Below are positions 28,214-36,144 of a DNA stretch of 64,000 nucleotides, in pieces. The stretch lies in contig JACRCX010000038.1 in assembly GCA_016218815.1 (NCBI GenBank), positions 1-64,000 on the forward strand. Direction: 5' to 3'. Source of the DNA: Deltaproteobacteria bacterium. Its GTDB lineage: Bacteria > Myxococcota_A > Polyangia > DRWM01 > JAAZOP01. The translations under genes and the position numbers were made by a program. The first letter of the stretch is position 1. Each line of letters begins with the position of its first letter. Below the pieces are notes generated by a model. That model ran no database searches. It saw only the letters and a program-made list of their open reading frames with translations, and was not told where the DNA came from.

Positions 28214-28233
28214 CGGTGTTCATCGGTGGTTCC
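28199..28233 (-). repeat. Junction repeat supplying lpd stop and lplA start
   Basis: On the minus strand it reads AGGAACCACCG ATGAACACCG ATGGACACCG AT. The lpd stop TGA (28220-28222) overlaps the first ATG and the second ATG (28213) is the lplA start. Second member of the pair with 27461-27490. Confidence 0.8.
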
Positions 28234-29653
28234 TGGTCGGGTCGGATCCAGGATTCACGTGCACCGGGCTCCCCGCCGCCACCTCGGCCGCCTCGAGGAT
28301 CGCCTCCGAGAGCGTCGGGTGCGGGTGGATCGTCACCAGCAGGTCTTCCAGCGTCGCGCCCATCTCGAGCGCCAGCGTCGCCTCCGCGATCAGCTCCGAA
28401 GCCTGGGGTCCGACCATGCCCACACCCAGCACCAGTCCGGTGTCGGGCGCGGCAAGGATCTTGACGAACCCTTCGGTCCGGCCCAGCGTCCACGCCCGGC
28501 CCAACGCTCGCAGCGGGAAGCGTCCGACGCGGACGGCGACGCTGCCCTCCCGCGCCTCTCGCTCCGTCAATCCGGCCCAGGCGATCTCCGGGTCGGTGTA
28601 GATCACCGCCGGAATGGCGCGGTTGTCGAACGCCGCCTTGTGGTGAGAAATCACCTCGGCCGCGATCTTCGCCTCGCGCGTGGCCTTGTGCGCCAGCATC
28701 GGCCCCGGCACGATGTCGCCGATCGCGAACACGTGCGGCACCGCCGTGCGGCACTCCTCGGAGACCGCCAGCCTTCCCTTCGCGTCCGGCGCCAGGCCCA
28801 ACTCGCCCAGGCCGAGGTCGTCCGTGCTGGGCGTGCGGCCGATTGCGACCAGCACGCGCTCCGCCTCCAGCGTCCGTCGTATTCCCTCGTGCTCCACCGT
28901 CACCGCCAGCCCGGCCACGGTCCGCTCCATGCCGACGACCCTCGACTCCGCGAGCAACCCGGCGAACGACCGGCTCGCGCGCCGGACCACGACGTCCACG
29001 AGGTCGGCATCGGCTCCGGGGAGCAGGTGCGGCGCGAACTCCACCACCGTGACCTTCGAGCCCAGGCCGGCGTAGACCTGGCCCAGCTCCAGCCCGATGT
29101 AGCCGCCGCCCACGACAATCAGGCGCTCGGGCACTTCCGGGATCCCCAATGCCTCCACCGAGGTCCACACCGGCAGATCGCCGGCCGCCGGCATCCTGGT
29201 CACCCGCGACCCGGTCGCCACGATCGCTTGCCGGAACTCGATCGTCTCCTGGTGCTCGCCTTCGACGAGCAGCGAGTGCGCGCCGGTGAAGCGCGCCCGG
29301 CCGCGGACCACGCGGACGCCGCGACGCTCCAGGAGGGCGTCGATGCCCTTGGCCAGCCCGTCGACCGTTCGCTCCACGAACTTCCGCAGCGCCGGCAGCT
29401 CGATCGCCGGCGGCGCGAACCGCAGCCCGATCGCCTCCGCCTCCTTCGCCCCGTCCAGCACGCCCACGGCATGGATCAGCGCCTTGGACGGGATGCAGCC
29501 CTCGAGCAGGCACGTGCCGCCCAACCGTGTGCGCTCATCGACCAGCAGGACCTCGCGCCCCAGGTCCGCGGCGCGGATCGCCGCGACGTAACCCCCCGGG
29601 CCGCCGCCGACGATCGCCAGCTCCGTCTCCTCCCGCAGCGTCCCCATCACCAT
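28220..29653 (-). CDS. lpdA: Dihydrolipoyl dehydrogenase (E3)
   Basis: 477 aa. FAD motif VGGGPGGYVAAIRA, redox-active disulfide GGTCLLEGCIPSKAL, NAD motif VVGGGYIGLELGQVYAGLG, second FAD motif FAIGDIVPGPMLAHKA, and the C-terminal HPHPTLSEAI with the catalytic His/Glu. It reoxidises dihydrolipoyl groups on E2 with NAD+. It begins 6 nt after the E2 stop. The last residues NHR and the stop come from the junction repeat. Confidence 0.96.
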   Translation of the reverse strand: MVMGTLREETELAIVGGGPGGYVAAIRAADLGREVLLVDERTRLGGTCLLEGCIPSKALIHAVGVLDGAKEAEAIGLRFAPPAIELPALRKFVERTVDGLAKGIDALLERRGVRVVRGRARFTGAHSLLVEGEHQETIEFRQAIVATGSRVTRMPAAGDLPVWTSVEALGIPEVPERLIVVGGGYIGLELGQVYAGLGSKVTVVEFAPHLLPGADADLVDVVVRRASRSFAGLLAESRVVGMERTVAGLAVTVEHEGIRRTLEAERVLVAIGRTPSTDDLGLGELGLAPDAKGRLAVSEECRTAVPHVFAIGDIVPGPMLAHKATREAKIAAEVISHHKAAFDNRAIPAVIYTDPEIAWAGLTEREAREGSVAVRVGRFPLRALGRAWTLGRTEGFVKILAAPDTGLVLGVGMVGPQASELIAEATLALEMGATLEDLLVTIHPHPTLSEAILEAAEVAAGSPVHVNPGSDPTRNHR

Positions 29654-29659
29654 CGACGC

Positions 29660-31225
29660 CTACCCCTCCAGGAGCAGCGTGGCCGGGTCCCCCAAGAGCC
29701 GCACCACCTCGTTGACGAACCGCGCCGCGTCCGCCCCGTCCGCGATCCGATGGTCGAACGCCAGCGTGAGCGGCAGGATCTTGCGCACCACGATCTTGCC
29801 CTCGCGCACCACGGGTTTCTCCTGCACCCGCGCCAACCCCAGGATCGCGACCTCCGGGTAGTTGATGAGCGGGACCATCCCCGTCCCGCCGATCGCGCCG
29901 ATGTTCGTGATGGTGAAGGTGCCGCCGCGTAGGTCCGACACTTCCAGCTTCCCTTCCCGCGCCTTGGCCGCCGCCTCCTCGATCGCCGTCGAGACCTCGA
30001 CGATCGACATCCGGTCCGCGCCGCGGATCACCGGCACCACCAACCCCTTGCCCGAGTCGACCGCGACGCCGACGTTCCAGTACCGCTTGGTGATGATCTC
30101 CTCGCGGAACGGGTCGACGCTGCCGTTGAACCTCGGGAAGCGGCGCAGGCCGGCGACCACCGCGCGCACGACGAACGCCAGGATCGTGAGCTTCCCCCCG
30201 GGCTGACCCGTCCGCCGCTCGCGCTCCCGCCGGCGCAGCTCCTCCAGCTCGGTGACGTCCGCCTCGTCCAAGTGGGCCACGTGCGGCACCAACGTCGCCG
30301 AGGTGACCATGCGCCGCGCCGTCTTCCGCCGGATCGAGCGCAACGGTTCCCGCTCCACGGGCCCGAACTCCTCGAAGGGAGGAAGAGGCTCCAGGTCGAG
30401 GAGGGGGAGGGAGGGCGCGGAGATCCGACTTGACCGCTGAGGCGCTGAGGGCACTGAGAGGAACGCTGAGCCGGACGAAGCGGGAAGCGGGCCCTCGTCC
30501 CTGCTCGTCGGCCCGCTTCCCGCTTCGTGCTTCTCAGCGCTTCTCTGTGTGCTCAGTGTCTCAGTGGTGAGTCGGTCCGCCTTCTCCGCGTCTTCTCTCC
30601 CCTCTGCGTGCTTCCTCACATCGTCCGGGGTCACGCGGCCCCCCGGTCCCGTCGGCTTGACCGCCCGCAGGTCCACGCCCAGCTCCCGCGCCAGCTTGCG
30701 GGTCGCCGGCGCGGCCGGCACGGGCGGGGAGCCCTTCGACTCACTTCGTTCGCTCGGGGCGCCTGCGGCGGGAGCGGAGATCCGACTTGACCGCTGAGAC
30801 CCTTCGACGGGGCTCAGGGCAGGCGCTGAGGACACCGAGAGGAACGCTGAACCGGACGACGCGGGAAGCGGGCCCTCGTTCTTCGTCGTCGGCCCGCTTC
30901 CCGCGTCGTGCTTCTCAGCGCTTCTCCGTGTGCTCAGCGTCTCAGTGGTAAGTCGGATTCCCCCCTCTGCGACCTCTGCTCCCTCCGTGTTCTCCTCATC
31001 AATCACCGCGAGGACGTCTCCCACGTGCACGATGTCCCCCGGTTTGCCGGCGATGCTCACCACCCTCCCGCCCCTCGGCGAGGGGATCGTCACCGCGGCC
31101 TTGTCGGTCTCGACCTCGACCAGCGGGTCGTCCTCCCGCACGACGTCGCCGGGCTTCACGTGCCACTTGAGGATCTCGCCCTCGTGGATGCCCTCTCCCA
31201 GATCCGGCAGCTTGAACTCGAACAT
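29660..31225 (-). CDS. pdhC: 2-oxoacid dehydrogenase E2, dihydrolipoyl acyltransferase
   Basis: 521 aa. One lipoyl domain (1-78, lipoyl lysine in ETDKAAVTI at residue 42), a peripheral-subunit binding domain (174-208, ATRKLARELGVDLRAVKPTG) and the acyltransferase core (about 290-521, active site HRIADG). Both linkers are made largely of dispersed repeats: residues 91-152 and 218-271 are near-identical, with an extra eight residues (ALSPVEGS) in the first, and SERSESKG lies between. E2 forms the core of the complex and transfers acyl groups from E1 to CoA. Pyruvate versus branched-chain specificity cannot be decided from sequence alone. Second-to-third genes are 6-10 nt apart. Confidence 0.95.
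   Translation of the reverse strand: MFEFKLPDLGEGIHEGEILKWHVKPGDVVREDDPLVEVETDKAAVTIPSPRGGRVVSIAGKPGDIVHVGDVLAVIDEENTEGAEVAEGGIRLTTETLSTRRSAEKHDAGSGPTTKNEGPLPASSGSAFLSVSSAPALSPVEGSQRSSRISAPAAGAPSERSESKGSPPVPAAPATRKLARELGVDLRAVKPTGPGGRVTPDDVRKHAEGREDAEKADRLTTETLSTQRSAEKHEAGSGPTSRDEGPLPASSGSAFLSVPSAPQRSSRISAPSLPLLDLEPLPPFEEFGPVEREPLRSIRRKTARRMVTSATLVPHVAHLDEADVTELEELRRRERERRTGQPGGKLTILAFVVRAVVAGLRRFPRFNGSVDPFREEIITKRYWNVGVAVDSGKGLVVPVIRGADRMSIVEVSTAIEEAAAKAREGKLEVSDLRGGTFTITNIGAIGGTGMVPLINYPEVAILGLARVQEKPVVREGKIVVRKILPLTLAFDHRIADGADAARFVNEVVRLLGDPATLLLEG
30413..30574 (-). repeat. Coding repeat, second copy in E2 linker
   Basis: Encodes residues 218-271, from RLTTETLSTQRSAEKHEAG to QRSSRISAP. 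Near-identical to 30770-30955 apart from an insertion in that copy. Its minus-strand start ACCACTGAGACACTGAGCAC is a common intergenic repeat motif. Confidence 0.85.
30475..30528. repeat. 19-bp perfect hairpin in second linker repeat
   Basis: Arms ACGAAGCGGGAAGCGGGCC (30475-30493) and GGCCCGCTTCCCGCTTCGT (30510-30528) pair perfectly across a 16-nt loop. It lies inside the E2 coding sequence. Confidence 0.85.
30731..30754. repeat. Dispersed repeat encoding SERSESKG
   Basis: Plus strand CCCTTCGACTCACTTCGTTC belongs to the widespread CCCTTCGAC...CTC repeat type. It encodes E2 residues 158-165 just before the subunit-binding domain. Confidence 0.55.
30797..30820. repeat. Nested 24-nt insertion in linker repeat
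   Basis: Plus strand begins AGACCCTTCGACGGGGCTCA, the same repeat type that ends the kinase gene at 49966. It is nested within the first linker repeat and preserves the frame by adding eight codons. Confidence 0.6.
30856..30909. repeat. 19-bp perfect hairpin in first linker repeat
   Basis: Arms ACGACGCGGGAAGCGGGCC (30856-30874) and GGCCCGCTTCCCGCGTCGT (30891-30909). Compared with 30475-30528 one base pair has changed from A-T to C-G on both arms, so pairing is kept. Confidence 0.85.
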
Positions 31226-31235
31226 GCGCGACCCC

Positions 31236-32216
31236 CTAGAAGTCCAGCGTCTCGTCGATCGCCCGTCCGATGCGCTCGGGCCCCGGCAGGTACGCCTCCT
31301 CGCGCGAGAAGTACGGGGTGACGACGTCGTAGCCGGTCACGCGCTTGACCGGGGCCTCCAGCGACAGCAGCACCTTGTCGTTGATCCGCGCGATGAGCTC
31401 CGCGGCCACGCCCATCGAGCGCGGTCCTTCCTGCACGATCACGGCCCGGCCGGTCTTGCGCACCGACTCCGCGATCGCGTTCCCGTCCATCGGCGAGATG
31501 GAGAGGAGGTCGATGAGCTCGATGCTCGCTCCGCGGCGCTCCTTGGCCGCCGCCGCGGCCTGCAGGGCAGGGCGCATCATCGCGCCCCAGGCGACGAGGG
31601 TGAGGTCGGTCCCCGGCTCGACGAGCTGCGCCTTGCCGATGGGCAGCGTCTCCTCCTCGTCGGGGACCTCCTCGCGGAACGCGCGGTACGAGCGCTTCGG
31701 CTCCATGAACACGACCGGGTCGGGATCGCGGATCGCGCTGACCAGCAGGGCGCGCGCGTTGCGCGGTCCCGAGGGCACCACGACCTTGACCCCGGGGATG
31801 TGGCCGTACGTCGCGTCGGGCGTCTCGGAGTGGTGTTCGAGCGCGCGGACGCCGGAGCCGTACGGGAAGCGGATCACCAGCGGGACGTGGAAGTTGCCCT
31901 GCGTGCGCGACCGGTAGCGGCCCGCGTGCCCCTCGAGCTGCGCCATCATGAGGTAGCTGAAGCCGCAGAACTGCAGCTCCGCGACCGGCCGCAGGCCCGC
32001 GAGCGCCATGCCGATCGCCGCGCCGACGATGCCCGCCTCCGCCAGCGGCGTGTCCAGCACGCGCTCCTTGCCGAACTTCTCGATCAGTCCGTCGGTGACG
32101 CGGAACACCCCCCCGTCCACGCCGACGTCCTCGCCCAGCACGACCACCGAAGCGTCCCGCTCCATCTCCTGGCGCAGCGCGAGGTTGATCGCCTGGACCA
32201 TGGTCAGCTTAGCCAC
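31236..32216 (-). CDS. pdhB: 2-oxoacid dehydrogenase E1 beta
   Basis: 326 aa from GTG 32216 (VAKLTMVQAINLALRQEM), the usual start of the family; ATG 32201 is an alternative. Signatures LGEDVGVDGGVFRVTDGL, DTPLAEAGIVGAAIGMALAG, and the C-terminal transketolase domain with VKRVTGYDVVTPYFSRE. With E1 alpha it forms the thiamine diphosphate heterotetramer that decarboxylates a 2-oxoacid and acylates E2 lipoate. The GTG overlaps the E1 alpha stop region (32209-32216), so translation is coupled. Confidence 0.95.
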   Translation of the reverse strand: MAKLTMVQAINLALRQEMERDASVVVLGEDVGVDGGVFRVTDGLIEKFGKERVLDTPLAEAGIVGAAIGMALAGLRPVAELQFCGFSYLMMAQLEGHAGRYRSRTQGNFHVPLVIRFPYGSGVRALEHHSETPDATYGHIPGVKVVVPSGPRNARALLVSAIRDPDPVVFMEPKRSYRAFREEVPDEEETLPIGKAQLVEPGTDLTLVAWGAMMRPALQAAAAAKERRGASIELIDLLSISPMDGNAIAESVRKTGRAVIVQEGPRSMGVAAELIARINDKVLLSLEAPVKRVTGYDVVTPYFSREEAYLPGPERIGRAIDETLDF

Positions 32217-33300
32217 GGTCCGCCTCCGGACGCAGCGACGCCAGGAATTCGGCCCGCTGCTCCTCGAGGCTCTCGTGCCGGTCGCCATAGACGTGCTCGA
32301 ACGGCAGGTCCGGCGCCATCCCCGTGGCCGCCTCGAGCTGTCGCACCGCCTCCTCCACCTCGCCCTTGACGTCGGCCTCCATCGCCGCCTGCCGCTCCGC
32401 GGTCCAGAAGCCCTTGCGCTCCAGGTACCCGCGCAGCCGGCCGAGCGGCTCCTTCTTCCACCACTCCTGCTCCTCCGCTTCCGTCCGGTAGCGTCGCGGG
32501 TCGTCCGACGTCGTGTGCATCATCAGGCGGTACGTCACCGCCTCGATGAACGTCGGTCCCTCGCCGGCGTGCGCGCGGTCGAACGCCTCCTTCGCCACCC
32601 GGTACACCGCCAGGGCGTCGTTGCCGTCGACCTGGAAGGCGGGGATCTCGTACCCGATCGCCTTCTGCGCCAGCGTCCGCGAGGCCGTCTGCCTGGCCAG
32701 CGGCACCGAGATCGCCCACTGGTTGTTCTGGCAGACGAAGACCACCGGCAGGTGCCACACCGACGCGAAGTTCATCGCCTCGTGCAGCTCCCCCTGCGAC
32801 GTCGCCCCGTCGCCGAAGAACACCGCCACCGCCGAGTCCCTCTCGCCCTTGAGCTTCATCGCGTACGCGATCCCTACCGCGTGCGGCGCCTGCGAGCCGA
32901 CGATGATGTTCATCGGCAGCGTCCGCAGCGCGGCCGGTACCGCGTTCCCCTCCTCCCAGCCATTGTGCGCGATGTAGTGGTTCGCCGCGGGGATGCCCCG
33001 CATCAGCCAGCCGGCGTACTCGCGGAACGCGCTGACGAACCAGTCCCGGTCCGTCATCGCCAGCGCCGTCGCCGCCGAGGGCGCCTCCATCCCCGTGCAC
33101 GGGCCGAACGTCCCGATCCGCCCCTGGCGCTGCAGCTTCAGCATCCGCTGGTCCGCCTCGCGCGCCAGCGTCATCGTCCGGTACAGCCGGACGAGCTGCT
33201 CCTCGGACAGCGACGGCTCCAGCGCCTCGTCCAGGTTGCCGTGCTCGTCGAGCACCTGCACGTACTGCACGTGGAACGGTCCGATCTCGCGCGCCGGCAT
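32209..33300 (-). CDS. pdhA: 2-oxoacid dehydrogenase E1 alpha
   Basis: 363 aa from ATG 33300, with AAAGGAAG upstream. Thiamine diphosphate-binding motif GDGATSQGELHEAMNFA followed by CQNNQWAIS; the phosphorylation-loop equivalent RLMMHTTSDDPRRYR is present. Closest in layout to Gram-positive-type PDH or branched-chain E1 alpha. First gene of a six-gene minus-strand operon (E1 alpha, E1 beta, E2, E3, lplA, fumC) linking 2-oxoacid oxidation, lipoylation and a TCA-cycle step. Confidence 0.95.
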   Translation of the reverse strand: MPAREIGPFHVQYVQVLDEHGNLDEALEPSLSEEQLVRLYRTMTLAREADQRMLKLQRQGRIGTFGPCTGMEAPSAATALAMTDRDWFVSAFREYAGWLMRGIPAANHYIAHNGWEEGNAVPAALRTLPMNIIVGSQAPHAVGIAYAMKLKGERDSAVAVFFGDGATSQGELHEAMNFASVWHLPVVFVCQNNQWAISVPLARQTASRTLAQKAIGYEIPAFQVDGNDALAVYRVAKEAFDRAHAGEGPTFIEAVTYRLMMHTTSDDPRRYRTEAEEQEWWKKEPLGRLRGYLERKGFWTAERQAAMEADVKGEVEEAVRQLEAATGMAPDLPFEHVYGDRHESLEEQRAEFLASLRPEADRG

Positions 33301-33361
33301 GTCGCTTCCTTTCGCCAGGTCCCTCGAAGCGAGCCGCGAGCAACCCGGGGCTCGGGCCACG

Positions 33362-33389
33362 AACATAACGACCGGACCCGACGCGTCAA
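33362..33389 (-). promoter_or_regulatory. Possible sigma70-type promoter for the pdhA operon
   Basis: Minus strand TTGACG (33384-33389), 16-nt spacer, TATGTT (33362-33367), about 60 nt before the pdhA ATG. Visual match only; myxobacterial promoters are poorly predicted by this consensus. Confidence 0.4.
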
Positions 33390-33401
33390 CCGCGCGTCCG
33401 T

Positions 33402-33430
33402 TTGACACCTCCGCGCCCGCAGCGCAGCAT
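33402..33430 (+). promoter_or_regulatory. Weak promoter candidate for the YCF48-like gene
   Basis: Plus strand TTGACA at 33402-33407, a 17-nt spacer and CAGCAT at 33425-33430, about 38 nt before the ATG at 33469. The -10 match is poor. Confidence 0.25.
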
Positions 33431-33468
33431 TCCCTGGTACCAGCGGGGTGGACGCCGGGAGGCCGACG

Positions 33469-34737
33469 ATGGAACGAACCGCCTTGCGAACGACGACCTG
33501 GGCCGCCGCGGCCGTCGCGCTCCTGCTCGCGGGCGACGCGCGCGCCGCGTGGACGCTGCACCAGAACCAGACGGCCCAGGGCGCAGGCTACATCCGCGTC
33601 AGCGCGGGCGACGCGCTGCACGCCGTCGCCGTCGGCACGCACGAGACGCCCGACGGCAATACCTCGGGTATCGTGTCGGTGACCACCGACGGCGGAGCGA
33701 CCTGGTCCAGCGACACACCCGACGGCGGCGTCCCGGCACCCATGGGCATGAACGTCTACACCTGGGTCGAAATGGCCTCGCCCGACCTCGCCTTCGTCAC
33801 CAGCATCGGCAAGCTCCTCGTCTCCACCGACGGCGGCAGCTCCTGGACGGCCTATCGCGAGCCCGAGTGGCGCCCGCTCATGGGTCCGACCCTGCAGGGG
33901 GTCTCGTTCGCCAATCCCACGACCGGCTGGATCGTCGGCACCGACGGCCTCGTGCGCCGAACCGCCGATGGCGGCGCGACCTGGGAGCCGCTCGACCCTC
34001 CGGTCGCCGGCGTGAACCTGACCGGGGTCCTCGCGCGGGACGCCACTCACTTGTGGACCTGGTCCGGCCAGGAGACGCGCAATCCCGACACCGGCGAGGT
34101 GACCGGCTACGAAGGCGGAATGCTCGCCCGCTCCGTCGACGGCGGCGCGACCTGGACGGTCGTCTTCGACGGCGAGCCGCGCGCGGTCCATCGGGTGTTC
34201 ATGCTCAACAACACCGAGGGGTGGATGCTCTCCAACGCGTCCGGCGGCCCGCGGCTCGAGCAGACGACCGACGGCGGCGTGACGTGGACCGGCATGTCGA
34301 TCCCGGCGGGCCGGCAGGGGATTGCGGACTACGCCCAGGACGTCTACTTCTTCGACCGTTGCGAGGGCCTGCTGCTGGTCGAGGCGTCCGCGAACACGAT
34401 CGTCTTCTACACGCGCGACCGCGGCGCCACCTGGGAGGACCAGGACATCTCGTCGCTGCGCCTCGACCTGCCGTTCCCGTTCCCCCTCAACGCGCGCCTC
34501 ACGACCTTCGACTTCGCCTCGCGCGACGTGGGCTTCGCCGCGGGTTTCCACGAGTCGCTCGTGACGTACGCCTCGGACGGCGCCGGGACGAGTTGCGGGG
34601 GCGGAACCGGCCCGGGCGGCGGAGGGAGCGGAGACGACGGCTGCGGCTGCCGCGCCGCAGGGAAGGGCGGGGGACTCGCCGCGCTCCTGGGCCTGGCCGC
34701 GCTGGTCCCGCTGCTCCGCCGCCGTCGCCGTCGCTGA
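33469..34737 (+). CDS. Secreted YCF48/BNR-repeat protein with MYXO-CTERM anchor
   Basis: 422 aa from the ATG at 33469, chosen for GGGAGG 7 nt upstream (an earlier in-frame ATG at 33448 lacks one). Signal peptide ends LLLAGDARAA. The body is a beta-propeller of Asp-box/YCF48-like repeats: STDGGSSW, RTADGGATW, RSVDGGATW, QTTDGGVTW and TRDRGATW. The end is a glycine-rich stretch, DGCGCR, a hydrophobic helix and an arginine run, the MYXO-CTERM sorting signal. Family knowledge: MYXO-CTERM proteins are lipid-anchored at the surface after processing by MrtX-type proteases. Ligand unknown. Confidence 0.88.
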   Translation: MERTALRTTTWAAAAVALLLAGDARAAWTLHQNQTAQGAGYIRVSAGDALHAVAVGTHETPDGNTSGIVSVTTDGGATWSSDTPDGGVPAPMGMNVYTWVEMASPDLAFVTSIGKLLVSTDGGSSWTAYREPEWRPLMGPTLQGVSFANPTTGWIVGTDGLVRRTADGGATWEPLDPPVAGVNLTGVLARDATHLWTWSGQETRNPDTGEVTGYEGGMLARSVDGGATWTVVFDGEPRAVHRVFMLNNTEGWMLSNASGGPRLEQTTDGGVTWTGMSIPAGRQGIADYAQDVYFFDRCEGLLLVEASANTIVFYTRDRGATWEDQDISSLRLDLPFPFPLNARLTTFDFASRDVGFAAGFHESLVTYASDGAGTSCGGGTGPGGGGSGDDGCGCRAAGKGGGLAALLGLAALVPLLRRRRRR

Positions 34738-34764
34738 GCGCCCCCGGAAGGCCGTTCGGACCCG

Positions 34765-36144
34765 CTACGCCTCCGCCACCGCCTTCGCCGCCTCGAACCC
34801 CGAATGCACGCAGTCGCCGATGCCGATGCCGCGGTAGCTGCAGCCGCACAGGTGCAGCCCGGCGTGCGCCCGGACCCGCCCTTCGATCCGCTCCACCCGG
34901 TCCAGGTGGCCCACCGTGTACTTCGGCATCGAGCGCAGCCAACGGTGGATGCGCGTCAGCACCGGCTCCGCCTCCAGCCCTATGATCGTCCGCAGTTCCT
35001 CGCGCAGCACCGCCGCCAGCTCATCATCCCCCAACCCGACCAGCTCCTCGTGGTGCCCGCCGCCGACGAAGGCCCGGACGAGCACCTGGTCGTCGGGCGC
35101 GCGGTACGACCACTTGCTCGAGCTCCAGGTCGCCGCGTTGATCCGCCGGTCCTCCACGCGCGGAACGATGAACCCGAATCCCGGCAGCTCGACCCGCACG
35201 TCCTCCCGCCGGAAACCGAACGAGACGTTCGCGGACGACGACCACTCGATCGCCGCCATCCCCTCCGCCAGCTCGCCGTCCAGCTCCCCCAGCAGCTCCG
35301 CCGCGTCGTACGACGGGACCGCGCACACCACCCCGTCGAACGTCGCCTCTCCGTCGTCCAGCAGGACCCGCCAGCCGTCCCCCGACCGCTCCAGCCGCCG
35401 CACGTGCGCGCCCGTCCGGAACGCGTCGCGACCGACGAACGACGCGCACCCGTCGGCCAGCGCCTGCATCCCGCTCCGCAGCGACATGAAGTACGTCATC
35501 GGCCGCGCGCCCGGCTTGGGCGGCGGCATCCTCTTCTTCGCCGCGAGCATCGCCCGGATGAGCGAGCGGTGCTTCCGCTCCATCTCGACGAAGCGTGGGA
35601 ACGTCGCCCGCACGCTCATGTTGTCCGGGTTGCTGGTGTGGATCCCCGCCACCAGCGGCTCGGCGATCTTGTCCAGGCATTCGCGCCCCAGCCGGCGCGT
35701 CACGAACGACTCCAGGCTCTCGTCGGTCTCCTCGCGGCGCCGGCGCACGACGAGGTCCAGGCCCATCCGGAGCTTGCCGCGCCACGAGATCAACCGGCTC
35801 CGGAGCATCGGCCCGATCATCGTCGGTACCATGAGCGCCACGCCGTCCGGCAGCCGGTGCAGCCGCCCGCGCGACCAGATGAAGGTGCCCTTGTGCTCGT
35901 CGTTCGAGCACAACAGCTCGTCCTCGAGGCCGATCTTGCGGATCAGCTCCAGCGTCCACGGCTTCTCCGGCAGGAAGCTGTCCGGCCCCGCCTCGATCAG
36001 GAACGCCCCCGCGCGCTCGGTCCGCAGCTTCCCCGCCCCGTCGCGCTCCTTCTCGAAGATCGTGAACGGGAGGCCCCGCTCCTTGAGCGCCACGGCGCAG
36101 CCGAGCGCCGCGATGCCGCCGCCGACGATGGCCACGCGCTTCAT
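34765..36144 (-). CDS. hemG: Protoporphyrinogen oxidase (oxygen-dependent type)
   Basis: 459 aa. Dinucleotide-binding motif VGGGIAALGCAVALKERG, then AGPDSFLPEKPW, a family-typical substrate-side segment, IAEPLVAGIHTSNPDNMSV, and the C-terminal FAD-binding GLHLCGCSYRGIGIGDCVHSG. It oxidises protoporphyrinogen IX to protoporphyrin IX at the membrane. The ATG overlaps the hemH stop (ATGA, 36141-36144). Named hemG or hemY in different genera; similarity is to the HemY/PPOX flavoprotein class, not to the E. coli flavodoxin-like HemG. Confidence 0.93.
   Translation of the reverse strand: MKRVAIVGGGIAALGCAVALKERGLPFTIFEKERDGAGKLRTERAGAFLIEAGPDSFLPEKPWTLELIRKIGLEDELLCSNDEHKGTFIWSRGRLHRLPDGVALMVPTMIGPMLRSRLISWRGKLRMGLDLVVRRRREETDESLESFVTRRLGRECLDKIAEPLVAGIHTSNPDNMSVRATFPRFVEMERKHRSLIRAMLAAKKRMPPPKPGARPMTYFMSLRSGMQALADGCASFVGRDAFRTGAHVRRLERSGDGWRVLLDDGEATFDGVVCAVPSYDAAELLGELDGELAEGMAAIEWSSSANVSFGFRREDVRVELPGFGFIVPRVEDRRINAATWSSSKWSYRAPDDQVLVRAFVGGGHHEELVGLGDDELAAVLREELRTIIGLEAEPVLTRIHRWLRSMPKYTVGHLDRVERIEGRVRAHAGLHLCGCSYRGIGIGDCVHSGFEAAKAVAEA

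Larger units (their letters stand above)
30770..30955 (-). repeat. Coding repeat, first copy in E2 linker
   Basis: Encodes residues 91-152, from RLTTETLSTRRSAEKHDAG to QRSSRISAP. It contains a 24-nt in-frame insertion at 30797-30820 (ALSPVEGS) that the second copy lacks. Confidence 0.85.
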
